Numbered from the stretch's first letter, positions 8,355 through 16,894 are shown. The stretch is DNA of 64,000 bases from Ramlibacter tataouinensis (GCF_027941915.1 NZ_CP116009.1:2418001-2482000); one strand, 5' to 3'. Program-made: numbers and translations. Notes: generated by a model from the sequence alone, not told the origin.

Positions 8355-11291
8355 TCAGCCCAGGTGCTTGCCGACCAGGCCGGCCAGCTCGAACATGGTC
8401 ACCTGCGGCTTGCCGAACACGGCCTGCAGCTTGGGGTCGGCATTGATGGCGCGCTTGTTGGTGGCGTCCTGCAGGCCGTTGGCCTTGATGTAGTCCCAGA
8501 GCTTGCGGATCACCTCGGTGCGCGGCAGCGGCTCGGGCCCGATCACCGCGGCCAGTTCCGCGCTGGGGGTCAGGCCGGGGCCGGCCTTGCGCGGCGCCTT
8601 GGGCTTGGCCGCGGCCTTCTTCGCGGCGGCCGGCGCCTTCTTGGCCGCTGGGGCCGCCTTCTTCGCCGCGCCCTTGCCGGCGTACTTTGCCGCCGGTTCG
8701 CGCGCGGCCTTGCCGGCCGCCCCCTTGCGCGGCGGGAACTTGCTCTCGCGCGGCTCGAACGCGAAGTTGACCTTGCCGGCTTCGGCGTCCCAGGCCAGGA
8801 AGGCCTTGAACGGGCGGCGCGTGCGCATCGAGACGAACTTGTCCAGCAGGTCGGTCTTGCCGCTGGCCAGCAGCTTGGCCATCTGCTCGCGCTCGACCGG
8901 CTGCTGCAGGATCACCTGGCCGCTCTTGAAGTCGCAGCTCGGGGTGGGATGCGCCGCGGTCGGCACCGAGTTCTCGCAGACATAGTTCTTGCCCCATTCG
9001 AACACCCGGGCGCCGCACTTGGGGCAAGGACCCAGCGGCTGCTGGCCGCTGAAGTCGATCAGCTCGCCGGTCTGCGCCGGATCCTGTTCGCCGCCGAAAT
9101 CGAACTCCAGTTTCCAGTTCTTCTCGTCCTCGTCGTAGGTCAACGCGATCTCGGCGGTAAAGGGCCAGCCGGCCTTGGAGCGGAAGCCCTCGAGCGGGCC
9201 GAGCCGCTTGTCGCGCAGGAACTGCTCGGCCTCGGCGATTTCGAACGGCCGCCCGGCCGGAATCTTGGTGAAGGAAAAGCCGCAGGCGTCCTCGCCACTG
9301 CCGCTGCGGCCGGTGCAGGCATAGCGGCGGTAGTTCTCGCGCACCACGCCGCCGCAATTCGGGCACGGGGTGGCCAGCGTGGCGTAGTCGCCGGGCACGG
9401 TGTCGCGGTCGTACTCCTTGGCCTTCTTGACGATGTGCTTCGTCATCTCGCCGATCTCGCGCATGAACTCGTCGCGCGACAGCCGCCCGTGCTCCATCTG
9501 GGCCAGCTTGTACTCCCACTCGCCGGTCAGCTCGGGGCGGGTCAGTTCCTCCACCCCGAGGCCGCGCAGCAGCGTCATGAGCTGGAACGCCTTGGCCGTG
9601 GGCACCAGCTCGCGTCCCTCGCGCAGCATGTACTTCTCGTTGATCAGGCCTTCGATGATGGCGGCGCGGGTGGCCGGCGTGCCCAGCCCCTTTTCCTGCA
9701 TCGCGTCGCGCAGCTCCTCGTCCTCGATGCTCCGGCCGGCGGTCTCCATCGCGCCCAGCAGCGTGGCTTCCGAGTAGCGCGCCGGCGGGCGAGTCTTCAG
9801 GCCGCGCGCTTCCACCGATTCGGTGCGCACCATCTCGCCCGGCTGCACCGGCACCAGCGTGCGGCTGTTCTCGTCGGCGGCATCGCCGCTGTCGGCCTCC
9901 TTGCCCCAGATCGCCAGCCAGCCGGGCTTGACCAGCACCTTGCCGTCGGTGCGGAAGCTGTGGCCCGCCACCTGGCTGATGCGCGTCGTCACCAGGTATT
10001 CGGCGGCCGGGAAGAACACCGACAGGAAACGGCGCACCACCAGGTCATACAGCTTCTGCTCGGCATCCGACAGGCCGTGCGGCGCCTGCAGGGTGGGGAT
10101 GATGGCGAAGTGGTCGCTGACCTTGCTGTTGTCGAACACCCGCTTGGTCGGCTTGACGTACTGGTTCTCCAGGGCCTGCCGGGCGAACGGCGCCAGGTGG
10201 CCCATGCCGCTGTCGGCCAGCATGCCCATGGTCTGGCCGACCGTGCCCAGGTAGTCTTCCGGCAGGTGCTTGGAGTCGGTCCGCGGGTAGGTCAGCGCCT
10301 TGTGCCGTTCGTACAGCGACTGGGCCAGCGCCAGCGTGGTCTTGGCCGAGTAGCCGAAGCGGCCGTTGGCCTCGCGCTGCAGCGAGGTCAGGTCGAACAG
10401 CGGCGGCGCCGCGCGCGTCTGCGGCTTGGACTCCTCGGTGACCGTGGCGGCCTTGCCGCGCACCGCGTCGGCGATCGCCTGGGCTTCCTTGAACGACCAC
10501 AGCCGATCGGCCTTCTGCTCGGCATCCTCCGGGTTCTTCTTCCACTTGGGGTCGAACCACTTGCCCGGGTATTCGCCAGCCTCGGCCAGGAAGCTGGCAT
10601 GGATTTCCCAGTAGTCGCGGCTGACGAACTTGCGGATCTGCTCCTCGCGCTCGACCACCACCGCCAGCGTCGGCGTCTGCACCCGGCCGACGGTGGTGAG
10701 GAAGAAGCCGCCGTCGCGCGAGTTGAACGCGGTCATGGCGCGCGTGCCGTTGATGCCGACCAGCCAGTCGGCTTCCGAGCGCGAGCGCGCCGCCGAGGCC
10801 AGGCCTTCCATCTGGCGGTCGCTGCGCAACTGCTCGAAGCCATCGCGGATGGCCTGCGGCGTCATCGACTGCAGCCACAGCCGCTTGACCGGCTTGCCCA
10901 GCGCCTTGCCGGCACCGGCGTACTGCTCGATCAGGCGGAAGATCAGCTCGCCTTCGCGCCCGGCGTCGCAGGCATTGATCAGCTCGGTGACGTCCTTGCG
11001 CCGGGCCAGCCGGACCACCGCATTGAGCCGGCCCTTGGTCTTGTCGACCGGCTTGAGCTCGAAATAGGGCGGGATCACCGGCAGGTGGGCGAAGCTCCAC
11101 TTGCCGCGCTTGACGTCGAACTGTTCGGGCGCCTGGATCTCCACCAGGTGGCCCACGGCGCTGGTGACCACGAAGTCCTCGGCCTCGAAGTACTCGTCGT
11201 GCTTGTCGAACTTGCCGGCGACCGGCGCCAGGGCGCGCACGATGTCCTGCGCGACCGACGGCTTCTCGGCAATGACCAGAGTCTTTCCCAT
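8355..11291 (-). CDS. topB: DNA topoisomerase III with C-terminal SWIB domain
   Basis: Type IA topoisomerase, 978 residues, longer than E. coli TopB (653). Order: Toprim (LVIAEKPSVAQDI, INACDAGREGELIF); catalytic core with active Tyr335 in ALTYPRTDSKHLP; zinc-ribbon-like repeats (ATPCPNCGGVVRENYRRYAC and GPCPKCGARVFEW); a Lys/Ala-rich stretch at about 865-905 (AKKAAPAAKKAPAAAKKAA, KPKAPRK) resembling histone H1-like tails; then a SWIB/MDM2-type domain (LPRTEVIRKLWDYIKANGLQ, NKRAINADPKLQAVFG) to the end. It relaxes and decatenates single-stranded or hemicatenated DNA. The ATG at 11289-11291 gives the exact family N-terminus MGKTLVIAEKPSV. It is divergent from a SET-domain gene. Confidence 0.94.
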   Translation of the reverse strand: MGKTLVIAEKPSVAQDIVRALAPVAGKFDKHDEYFEAEDFVVTSAVGHLVEIQAPEQFDVKRGKWSFAHLPVIPPYFELKPVDKTKGRLNAVVRLARRKDVTELINACDAGREGELIFRLIEQYAGAGKALGKPVKRLWLQSMTPQAIRDGFEQLRSDRQMEGLASAARSRSEADWLVGINGTRAMTAFNSRDGGFFLTTVGRVQTPTLAVVVEREEQIRKFVSRDYWEIHASFLAEAGEYPGKWFDPKWKKNPEDAEQKADRLWSFKEAQAIADAVRGKAATVTEESKPQTRAAPPLFDLTSLQREANGRFGYSAKTTLALAQSLYERHKALTYPRTDSKHLPEDYLGTVGQTMGMLADSGMGHLAPFARQALENQYVKPTKRVFDNSKVSDHFAIIPTLQAPHGLSDAEQKLYDLVVRRFLSVFFPAAEYLVTTRISQVAGHSFRTDGKVLVKPGWLAIWGKEADSGDAADENSRTLVPVQPGEMVRTESVEARGLKTRPPARYSEATLLGAMETAGRSIEDEELRDAMQEKGLGTPATRAAIIEGLINEKYMLREGRELVPTAKAFQLMTLLRGLGVEELTRPELTGEWEYKLAQMEHGRLSRDEFMREIGEMTKHIVKKAKEYDRDTVPGDYATLATPCPNCGGVVRENYRRYACTGRSGSGEDACGFSFTKIPAGRPFEIAEAEQFLRDKRLGPLEGFRSKAGWPFTAEIALTYDEDEKNWKLEFDFGGEQDPAQTGELIDFSGQQPLGPCPKCGARVFEWGKNYVCENSVPTAAHPTPSCDFKSGQVILQQPVEREQMAKLLASGKTDLLDKFVSMRTRRPFKAFLAWDAEAGKVNFAFEPRESKFPPRKGAAGKAAREPAAKYAGKGAAKKAAPAAKKAPAAAKKAAAKPKAPRKAGPGLTPSAELAAVIGPEPLPRTEVIRKLWDYIKANGLQDATNKRAINADPKLQAVFGKPQVTMFELAGLVGKHLG

Positions 11292-11311
11292 GTTTCTACA
11301 ATCCCGCTCTT

Positions 11312-11347
11312 TGCACGCGCGCATACGCGCACGCGTGCGTGTGTGCA
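11312..11347. repeat. 36-bp uninterrupted alternating pyrimidine-purine tract (Z-DNA-prone)
   Basis: Every step alternates pyrimidine and purine from TGCACGCGCG through GTGTGTGCA, mostly CG and CA/TG steps, with TTGCAC and GTGCAA at the ends making a near palindrome. It lies inside the 79-bp divergent intergenic region between topB and the SET gene. Such tracts adopt Z-DNA under negative supercoiling, notable beside a topoisomerase promoter. A TACAAT -10-like element on the plus strand (11297-11302) precedes it. Confidence 0.7.
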
Positions 11348-11370
11348 ATCAACTTATCAGAGTTTTCCCG

Positions 11371-11841
11371 ATGCCAGAAAAAGCAGGGGGCGGCCGGCGC
11401 ATCCAGACGCGCCGGTCCGGCGTCCACGGCAAGGGTGTTTTCGCCGTGCAGGACATAGCCGAAGGCGAGACCATCATCGAGTATGTGGGCGAAATCATCT
11501 CGTGGAAGGAGGCGCAGCGCCGCCATCCCCACGATCCGGACGATCCCAACCACACCTTCTATTTCCACGTCGACGAGAACCGGGTGATCGACGCCCTGCA
11601 CGGGGGCAATGCGTCGCGCTGGATCAACCATTCCTGCGACCCGAACTGCGAGGCGGACGAGCAGGACGGCCGGGTCTTCATCAAGGCGCTGCGCAACATC
11701 CGCGCCGGCGAGGAGCTGAACTACGACTACGGCCTGATCATCGACGAGCCCTACACGAAGAAGCTCAAGGCCGAATACCCGTGCTGGTGCGGCGCTGCCT
11801 CCTGCCGCGGCACGCTGCTGGCGCCCAAGCGGCGGCGCTGA
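11371..11841 (+). CDS. SET-domain protein lysine methyltransferase
   Basis: 156 residues, essentially a stand-alone SET domain with a post-SET cysteine cluster. Motifs: RRSGVHGKGVFAVQDI (SAM-binding GxG region), IIEYVGEII, the hallmark RWINHSCDPNCEA, ELNYDYGL, and the post-SET CWCGAASCRGTLL. All core elements of an active SAM-dependent lysine methyltransferase are present. SET proteins are typical of eukaryotes and known from bacteria such as Chlamydia, where a histone-like Lys/Ala-rich protein is a substrate. The ATG at 11371 gives MPEKAGGGRR before the domain; the longer upstream frame is only the topB leader and Z-DNA tract. Substrate unknown; the neighbouring TopB tail is one candidate. 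Confidence 0.88.
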   Translation: MPEKAGGGRRIQTRRSGVHGKGVFAVQDIAEGETIIEYVGEIISWKEAQRRHPHDPDDPNHTFYFHVDENRVIDALHGGNASRWINHSCDPNCEADEQDGRVFIKALRNIRAGEELNYDYGLIIDEPYTKKLKAEYPCWCGAASCRGTLLAPKRRR

Positions 11842-11931
11842 GACGCCGGCCATGGCGCATGACAGCGGCTTCGCCTCGATGAGAAGCGCCGGCGCCCCGG
11901 TCATTTCCCGTTCCTTGCCTGTCGCCGCCCC

Positions 11932-12675
11932 ATGACTGCGCTCAGCCGGCAACTCGACGCGCTGCTGCCGGGCCTGGCCGTCGAATCCGTCACCGAGATC
12001 GACTCGACCAACAGCGAGCTGATGCGGCGCGCCCGCGCCGGCCGGCTCGAGCCGGTGCTGCTGCTGGCGCAGCGCCAGACCGCCGGGCGCGGCCGGCTGG
12101 GCCGCCAGTGGCTGGGGGAGCCGGGCGCCTCGCTCACCTTCTCGCTGGGGCTGCTGCTGGCGCCGCCCGACTGGTCGGGGCTGTCGCTGGCGGCCGGGGT
12201 GGCGGTGGCCGAAGCCCTGCACCCGGCGGTGCGCCTGAAGTGGCCGAACGACCTGTGGGTGCAGGACCGCAAGCTGGGCGGCATCCTGATCGAGACCGCA
12301 GCGCCGTCGGAGGGCGGACCGGCGCGCTACACCATCGTCGGCCTGGGCCTGAACCTGGCCCCGCGCGAAGGCGACGCCTATGCCACGCCGCCGTGCGCCT
12401 TGCGTGAACTGCTGCCGAAGGCGGCCGCCGACGCCGTGCTGCAGCAAGTGGCGCCGCCGCTGCTGCAGGCGGTGCTCGGTTTCGAGCAGTTCGGCTTCGC
12501 CCCGTTCCAGGCGCGCTTCGAGGCCCGTGATGCGCTGGCCGGCCGTTCCGTGCGGCTGAGTGATGGCATGGTCGGCAGTGCCCACGGGGTGGACACCCGG
12601 GGCGCGCTGCTCGTGCATACTGCCGCCGGCATGAAGGCCGTGGCCACCGCCGAGGTGAGCGTGCGGCCCGCCTGA
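11932..12675 (+). CDS. birA: Biotin--[acetyl-CoA-carboxylase] ligase
   Basis: Attaches biotin to the biotin carboxyl carrier protein through biotinyl-AMP. The 247-residue catalytic form lacks the N-terminal helix-turn-helix of E. coli BirA, so it should not act as a repressor. Visible motifs: EIDSTNSELM, the adenylate loop QTAGRGRLGRQW, VRLKWPNDLWV, DRKLGGILIE and TIVGLGLNL, with the small C-terminal beta domain ending in VATAEVSVRP. The ATG at 11932 gives the usual short N-terminus. The SPOR-domain gene begins 9 bases downstream, so the two are probably co-transcribed. The type III pantothenate kinase gene (coaX) often found between these two in relatives is missing. Confidence 0.93.
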   Translation: MTALSRQLDALLPGLAVESVTEIDSTNSELMRRARAGRLEPVLLLAQRQTAGRGRLGRQWLGEPGASLTFSLGLLLAPPDWSGLSLAAGVAVAEALHPAVRLKWPNDLWVQDRKLGGILIETAAPSEGGPARYTIVGLGLNLAPREGDAYATPPCALRELLPKAAADAVLQQVAPPLLQAVLGFEQFGFAPFQARFEARDALAGRSVRLSDGMVGSAHGVDTRGALLVHTAAGMKAVATAEVSVRPA

Positions 12676-12684
12676 TCCACTCTG

Positions 12685-13344
12685 ATGCTGCGCCTGGCCG
12701 TCCTGCTGCTGCTGCTCGCCAATGGCGTCTATTACGCCTGGAGCGAGGGGTTGCTGCTGCCCTGGGGCTGGGGCCCGCTGCCCCAGACCGAGCCGTACCG
12801 GCTGGAGCAGCAGATCCAGCCCGAACGGATCCGGGTGCTGCCGGCCGAAGAAGCCAAGCGCCCCGAGGCCGCCACGGCCGCAGCCGCCGTGCGGCTGGGC
12901 GAATGCCTGCAGGCCGGGCCGCTGCCGGAGCCGGCCGCCGAACCGCTGCGGCAGGCGATGGCCGGCTGGCCCGCCTCGGCCTGGACGCTGGAGCCGGTGA
13001 CCGAGCCGCCGCGCTGGATCGTCTACATGGGCAAGTACCCGAGCGCCGCCGAAGTCGATCGCAAGAAGGGCGAGCTGCGGCAGATCGGCGTGGCCTGGGA
13101 GCCGCTGACCAACGCCGATCTGGAACCGGGGCTGTCGCTGGGCGGCTTTGCCACCCAGCAGGCGGCCGACCAGCACCGCGACAAGCTGCTGGGGCGCGGC
13201 GTGCGCACCGCGCGCGTGCTGCAGGAGCGCCCGGAAACCCGCGGCCACCATCTCAAGCTGGTGGCCATCGACGAGACGTTGCGGGCGCGGCTCGAGGAGC
13301 TGCGGCCGCTGCTGAACGGCAAGGCCCTGCGGCCCTGCCGCTGA
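12685..13344 (+). CDS. SPOR-domain membrane protein
   Basis: 219 residues with one N-terminal membrane segment (MLRLAVLLLLLANGVYYAW) and a periplasmic remainder. The C-terminal region, WIVYMGKYPSAAEVDRKKGE followed by LSLGGFATQQAADQHRDKL and a VRTARV strand, has the shape of a SPOR domain, which binds denuded glycan strands at the division septum. The middle is Pro/Ala/Glu-rich linker with one Cys in GECLQAGPL. The start at 12685 is 9 bases after birA and is required for the membrane segment. It probably has a cell-envelope or division role; no specific function can be named. Confidence 0.75.
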   Translation: MLRLAVLLLLLANGVYYAWSEGLLLPWGWGPLPQTEPYRLEQQIQPERIRVLPAEEAKRPEAATAAAAVRLGECLQAGPLPEPAAEPLRQAMAGWPASAWTLEPVTEPPRWIVYMGKYPSAAEVDRKKGELRQIGVAWEPLTNADLEPGLSLGGFATQQAADQHRDKLLGRGVRTARVLQERPETRGHHLKLVAIDETLRARLEELRPLLNGKALRPCR

Positions 13345-13363
13345 ACCCAGGAGGAAATCCGCG

Positions 13364-14023
13364 ATGACACTCAAGCTCTACTTCGCCCCCGGCGCCTGCT
13401 CCTTCGTGCCCCATGCGTTGCTGGAGGCGACCGGGCAGCCGTTCGAGACGCAGATGGTCAAGTTGCACAAGCAGGAGCAGGACTCGCCCGAGTACCGGGC
13501 GCTGAACCCGCGCGGACAGGTGCCGGTGCTGGTGGACGGCGAGGCGGTGATCACCCAGATCCTGGCCATCATCGGCTACCTGGACGCGCGTTTTCCGCAG
13601 CAGCAGTTCCTGCCGAGCGATCCCCTGGCGCGCGCCAAGGCGATGGAGACGCTGGCCTGGATGAACAACACGGTGCATCCGACCTTCACCCACGTGTTCA
13701 TGCCGTACAAGTTCAGCGACGAGCCGGACACCCAGGGCCGGATCAAGGCCTTCGCGGCCAGGCAGTACCGGCCGCTGCTGGCCGAGATCGAGGCCATGGC
13801 CGCGAAAGCCGCGCAGCAGGGGCGGCCGTTCCTCGGCGGCGAGCGCTTCGGGCCGATCGACGCCTATGCGCTGACGCTGCTGCGCTGGGGCGGCTACGCC
13901 GGCATCGACCCGGCCGGCTTTCCGGCGCTCTGGCCCCACGTGCAGAAGCTGGCCACGCTGCCGCCGGTGGCCCGCGCGATGGAGCGCGAGCGCCTGCAGC
14001 TGAACGTCTACAAGGCGGCCTGA
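13364..14023 (+). CDS. Glutathione S-transferase family protein
   Basis: 219 residues with a thioredoxin-like N-terminal domain beginning MTLKLYFAPGACSFVPHALL, typical of bacterial beta-class transferases, where the Ser/Cys-containing loop handles the glutathione thiol. The cis-Pro loop is in NPRGQVPVLVDG followed by ITQILAIIGYLD. An all-helical C-terminal domain follows (FLGGERFGPIDAYALTLLRW). A specific substrate cannot be assigned; conjugation or thiol-disulfide exchange in detoxification is likely. AGGAGG ribosome site before the ATG at 13364. Its 3' end overlaps the convergent histidine-kinase gene by 16 bases. Confidence 0.88.
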   Translation: MTLKLYFAPGACSFVPHALLEATGQPFETQMVKLHKQEQDSPEYRALNPRGQVPVLVDGEAVITQILAIIGYLDARFPQQQFLPSDPLARAKAMETLAWMNNTVHPTFTHVFMPYKFSDEPDTQGRIKAFAARQYRPLLAEIEAMAAKAAQQGRPFLGGERFGPIDAYALTLLRWGGYAGIDPAGFPALWPHVQKLATLPPVARAMERERLQLNVYKAA

Positions 14024-15486
14024 GCCGCCGCACCGGCGGACCGGGCCGCAGCCGGCGCGCCGGCAAATCGCACCACCGCCCGCACGCCGGGCGGCTGGCT
14101 GCCCGGGTGGGCATCCTCCAGCCGCACCTCGGCGTCGTGCTGGCGGGCGATCTCCAGCACGATCGGCAGGCCCAGACCGGAACCGTCGACGTTGGTCTCC
14201 AGCGAGCGGTAGAACGGCTGGAACACCAGCTCCCGCTCGGCCTCGGGGATGCCGGGTCCGCTGTCCTCCACCTGCAGCAGCACCACGCCGCCGATCGGGT
14301 CGGCCAGCACCCGCGCCGTGACCACGGCCGCTTGCGAAGCGCCGGACGGCGTGAAGTTGAGGGCGTTGTCCAGCAGGTTGCGGATCAACTCCTTCAGCAA
14401 GGTCGGGTTGCCGGTGACCTGGGCGCCGACGGCGCCGGGTCCGGCGCCGTCGTAGCCGAGGTCGATGCGCTTGTCCAGGGCGCGCGGCACCAGGTCCTGC
14501 ACCGCCTCCTGCGTCAGCTGCGCGAGGTCGCACGTTTGCCGCGGCAGCGTCTTGCCGCTGCTCTCGGCGCGGGCCAGCGCCAGCAACTGGTTGACCGTGT
14601 GGGTGGCCCGGATGCTGGAGCGGCCGATCTGCTTGAGCGACTGCTTCAGTTCGTCGGCATTGGCGCCTTCGCGCTGGGCCAGGTCGGCCTGCATGCGCAG
14701 GCCGGCCAGCGGCGTCTTGAGCTGGTGGGCGGCATCGGCCAGGAAGCGCTTCTGGGTGGCAATGGAGTCCTTCAGCCGCGTGAGCAGGTCGTTGACCGAA
14801 GACACCAGCGGCGCCACCTCCAGCGGCACCGCCCGCTCGTCCAGCGGCGACAGGTCGTCCGGCTTGCGCGCGCGGATGCGCTCCTCCAGCTGCGACAGCG
14901 GCTTGATGCCGCGCACCAGCGCCAGCCACACCAGCAGCACCGCCAGCGGCAGGATCACGAACTGGGGCAGCATCACGCCCTTGATGATCTCGGTGGCCAG
15001 CACGGAGCGTTTCTCGCGCGTCTCGGCCACCTGGACCAGCGCCGGCGCTGCGCCGGGCAGGTCCAGCGCCACCCAGGTGTAGGCCACCCGCACGTCCTGG
15101 CCGCGCATCTCGGCGTCGCGCAGGCGCACCTCGCCCGGTGCCGGCGCCTCCTCGCCCGGCGGTTGCGGAAAGTCGCGCTCGCCGCTGAGCAGCTCGCCCT
15201 GCGGACCGCGGACCTGGTAGTAGACGTAGTCGGAGTCGTCCGCGCGCAGCAGTTCGCGCGCCGGCTGCGGCAGGTAGAACACCGCCTTGTGGTTCTGCAC
15301 CGCGACCAGCTGCGCCAGCGCCTGCACGTTGTATTCGAGCGCCCGGTCGAACGGCCTGCCGGCGATGCTCTGGGCCACCAGCCAGGTCAGCGCCAGGCTG
15401 ACCGGCCACAGCAGCAGCAGCGGCGTGAGCATCCAGTCCAGGATCTCGCCGAACAGCGAGCGCTGCTCGCGCTGGAACAGCTTCAT
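14008..15486 (-). CDS. Sensor histidine kinase, TctE-like
   Basis: 492-residue inner-membrane kinase. An N-terminal segment (LTPLLLLWPVSLALTWLVAQSI) and a second at about 150-180 (VMLPQFVILPLAVLLVWLALV) enclose a periplasmic sensor domain of the 2CSK_N type. A HAMP-like linker follows, then the H-box FLADAAHQLKTPLAGLRMQA, N-box ELIRNLLDNALNFTP, and G-boxes VEDSGPGIPEAE and GSGLGLPIV. The family usually senses di- or tricarboxylates, but no transporter is adjacent, so the signal is unknown. The ATG at 15484-15486 gives the usual MKLFQREQRSLFGEILDWM start. The partner response regulator is directly upstream on the same strand. Confidence 0.88.
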   Translation of the reverse strand: MKLFQREQRSLFGEILDWMLTPLLLLWPVSLALTWLVAQSIAGRPFDRALEYNVQALAQLVAVQNHKAVFYLPQPARELLRADDSDYVYYQVRGPQGELLSGERDFPQPPGEEAPAPGEVRLRDAEMRGQDVRVAYTWVALDLPGAAPALVQVAETREKRSVLATEIIKGVMLPQFVILPLAVLLVWLALVRGIKPLSQLEERIRARKPDDLSPLDERAVPLEVAPLVSSVNDLLTRLKDSIATQKRFLADAAHQLKTPLAGLRMQADLAQREGANADELKQSLKQIGRSSIRATHTVNQLLALARAESSGKTLPRQTCDLAQLTQEAVQDLVPRALDKRIDLGYDGAGPGAVGAQVTGNPTLLKELIRNLLDNALNFTPSGASQAAVVTARVLADPIGGVVLLQVEDSGPGIPEAERELVFQPFYRSLETNVDGSGLGLPIVLEIARQHDAEVRLEDAHPGSQPPGVRAVVRFAGAPAAARSAGAAAQAAL

Positions 15487-15516
15487 GGCGGGTGGCGGGT
15501 GGCGGATGGACGGGCC

Positions 15517-15540
15517 GGGCGCCGCTGCGGCCCGGCGCCC
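15517..15540. repeat. Intercistronic GC hairpin between regulator and kinase genes
   Basis: GGGCGCCG (15517-15524) and CGGCGCCC (15533-15540) form an 8-bp stem with an 8-base loop in the 94-base gap between the response regulator and kinase genes. There is no T tract, so termination is unlikely; it may stabilise or attenuate the downstream kinase message. Imperfect GGCGGGT repeats lie alongside (15488-15505). Confidence 0.45.
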
Positions 15541-15580
15541 AGGCGGCGACCCGCCATGGGCGGCGGCGCCAGGCCGGGCG

Positions 15581-16255
15581 TCATCCGGGGATCTTCTCGA
15601 GGCAGTACCCCAGCCCCCTGACCGTGGCGATGCGGATCGGCCCCTTCTCGATCTTCTTGCGCAGCCGGTGGATGTACACCTCGATCGCGTTGTTGCTGAC
15701 CTCCTCGCCCCACTCGCACAGGCGCTCGACCAGCTGGTCCTTGCTGACCAGCCGGCCGGCGCGCTGCAGCAGCACCTCGAGCAGGCCCAGCTCACGCGCC
15801 GACAGCTCGACCAGCTTGCCGTCGATGGTGGCCACCCGGCCGGCCTGGTCGTACACCAGCGGGCCGTGGCGGATGGTGCTGCTGGCGGCGCCCATGCCGC
15901 GCCGGGTGAGCGCGCGCACCCGCGCCTCGAGCTCCTGCAGCGAGAACGGCTTGGCCATGTAGTCGTCGGCACCCAGGTCGAGGCCGCGCACCCGCTCCTC
16001 CACGCTGTCGGCGGCGGTCAGGATCAGCACCGGAATCGAGGAGCCGCGGGCGCGCAGCTTGCGCAGCACCTCCAGGCCATGCAGCCGCGGCAGCCCCAGG
16101 TCGAGGATCAGCAGGTCGAACTCGTTGTTCGTCAGCAGCGCCGCGTCGGCCTCGCGGCCGTTGTCGACGTGGTCGGCGGCGGCGCCCGAAGCGCGCAAGG
16201 TGCGCAGCAGGCCGTCGGCCAGCACCTGGTCGTCTTCGGCGATGAGGATGCGCAT
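15581..16255 (-). CDS. OmpR-family response regulator, TctD-like
   Basis: 224 residues. Receiver domain: MRILIAEDDQVLADGLLRTL, phospho-acceptor Asp51 in LLILDLGLPRLHGLEVL, Thr/Ser in VLILTAADS, and Lys in YMAKPFSLQELEAR. The C-terminal winged-helix DNA-binding domain has VELSARELGLLEVLLQRAG, SNNAIEVYIHRLRKKIE and IATVRGLGYCLE. Start ATG at 16253-16255. It is expected to be phosphorylated by the kinase encoded downstream and to control transcription; targets are not evident here. A candidate hairpin lies between the two genes. Confidence 0.92.
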   Translation of the reverse strand: MRILIAEDDQVLADGLLRTLRASGAAADHVDNGREADAALLTNNEFDLLILDLGLPRLHGLEVLRKLRARGSSIPVLILTAADSVEERVRGLDLGADDYMAKPFSLQELEARVRALTRRGMGAASSTIRHGPLVYDQAGRVATIDGKLVELSARELGLLEVLLQRAGRLVSKDQLVERLCEWGEEVSNNAIEVYIHRLRKKIEKGPIRIATVRGLGYCLEKIPG

Positions 16256-16324
16256 GGGCGCGAAAGTCTCCTGGCGAAAATTCTAGGTGCCGCCGCGCGC
16301 CCGGCCTACAGGGTGGACCCGGGT

Positions 16325-16810
16325 TCAGCGAGCCGCCGCCGGGCCGGCATACGCCTCCAGCCCGAGTGCCACCACGGTGGCGACCTCGGCGCCGACCTCG
16401 GCGCGGAATTCCTGCTCGGCCAGCTGGACGGCCTCGCGAAAGGCGTGCAGCCACGCCAGCCCCGCTTCGGTGAAGCGCACCCGCCGGGCGCGGGCGTCGA
16501 GCGGGTCCGGCTCGCGCACCACCAGGCCCCAGGCCTCGCACTGGTTCACCAGGTCGCCCATGGCCTGCTTGCTCATGCCGGCCCGCTCGGCCAGCTCGGT
16601 CAGGCGCGAGCCCTCCAGTGCCAGGTGGCGCGTGATGTGGATGTGGGCGGCGCCGACCTGGGCGCGCGCGGCCAGGTTGGACAGCGCCAGCGGCACGTCG
16701 ATGTTGCGGGCGATCAGCTCGAGCACCCGCTCGTCGAAGCGCCGGCTGGCGTGGCCGAACAGGCGACCCAGGTGGGTCTGGCGCCAGGCGTCATCCAGGC
16801 TGGGGAGCAT
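16325..16810 (-). CDS. MarR-family transcriptional regulator
   Basis: 161 residues with a winged helix-turn-helix. The recognition region is SRLTELAERAGMSKQAMGDLVNQCEAWGLV, followed by the wing REPDPLDARARRVRFTEAG. Dimerisation helices flank it at both ends. MarR proteins usually repress genes for efflux or stress enzymes and release DNA on binding small aromatic ligands. No adjacent same-strand target is seen; the protein is divergent from recA across 144 bases and may autoregulate from there. Start ATG at 16808-16810. Confidence 0.85.
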   Translation of the reverse strand: MLPSLDDAWRQTHLGRLFGHASRRFDERVLELIARNIDVPLALSNLAARAQVGAAHIHITRHLALEGSRLTELAERAGMSKQAMGDLVNQCEAWGLVVREPDPLDARARRVRFTEAGLAWLHAFREAVQLAEQEFRAEVGAEVATVVALGLEAYAGPAAAR

Positions 16811-16874
16811 TATTCAAATGGTAAGGCAAACTGACCAAAAACGACGTTACCTTGTTCCATCACTCGCGTTACAG

Positions 16875-16894
16875 TACTGGCCATGCATCCAGCC
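16875..16894 (+). promoter_or_regulatory. Candidate LexA (SOS) box upstream of recA
   Basis: TACTG followed by ten bases and CAG (TACTGGCCATGCATCCAGCC) keeps the CTG-N10-CAG core of the LexA operator, with outer TA matched on the left only. It lies 60-80 bases before the recA ATG. A possible promoter (TTACCT at 16847-16852, 17 bp, TACAGT at 16870-16875) would start transcription inside the box, as expected for repression. Confidence 0.55.

Noticed and set aside
8560-8730. Lys/Ala-rich coding stretch as a separate histone H1-like gene
   Set aside because: It is in frame with and flanked by topoisomerase III zinc ribbons and the SWIB domain; no independent start is evident.
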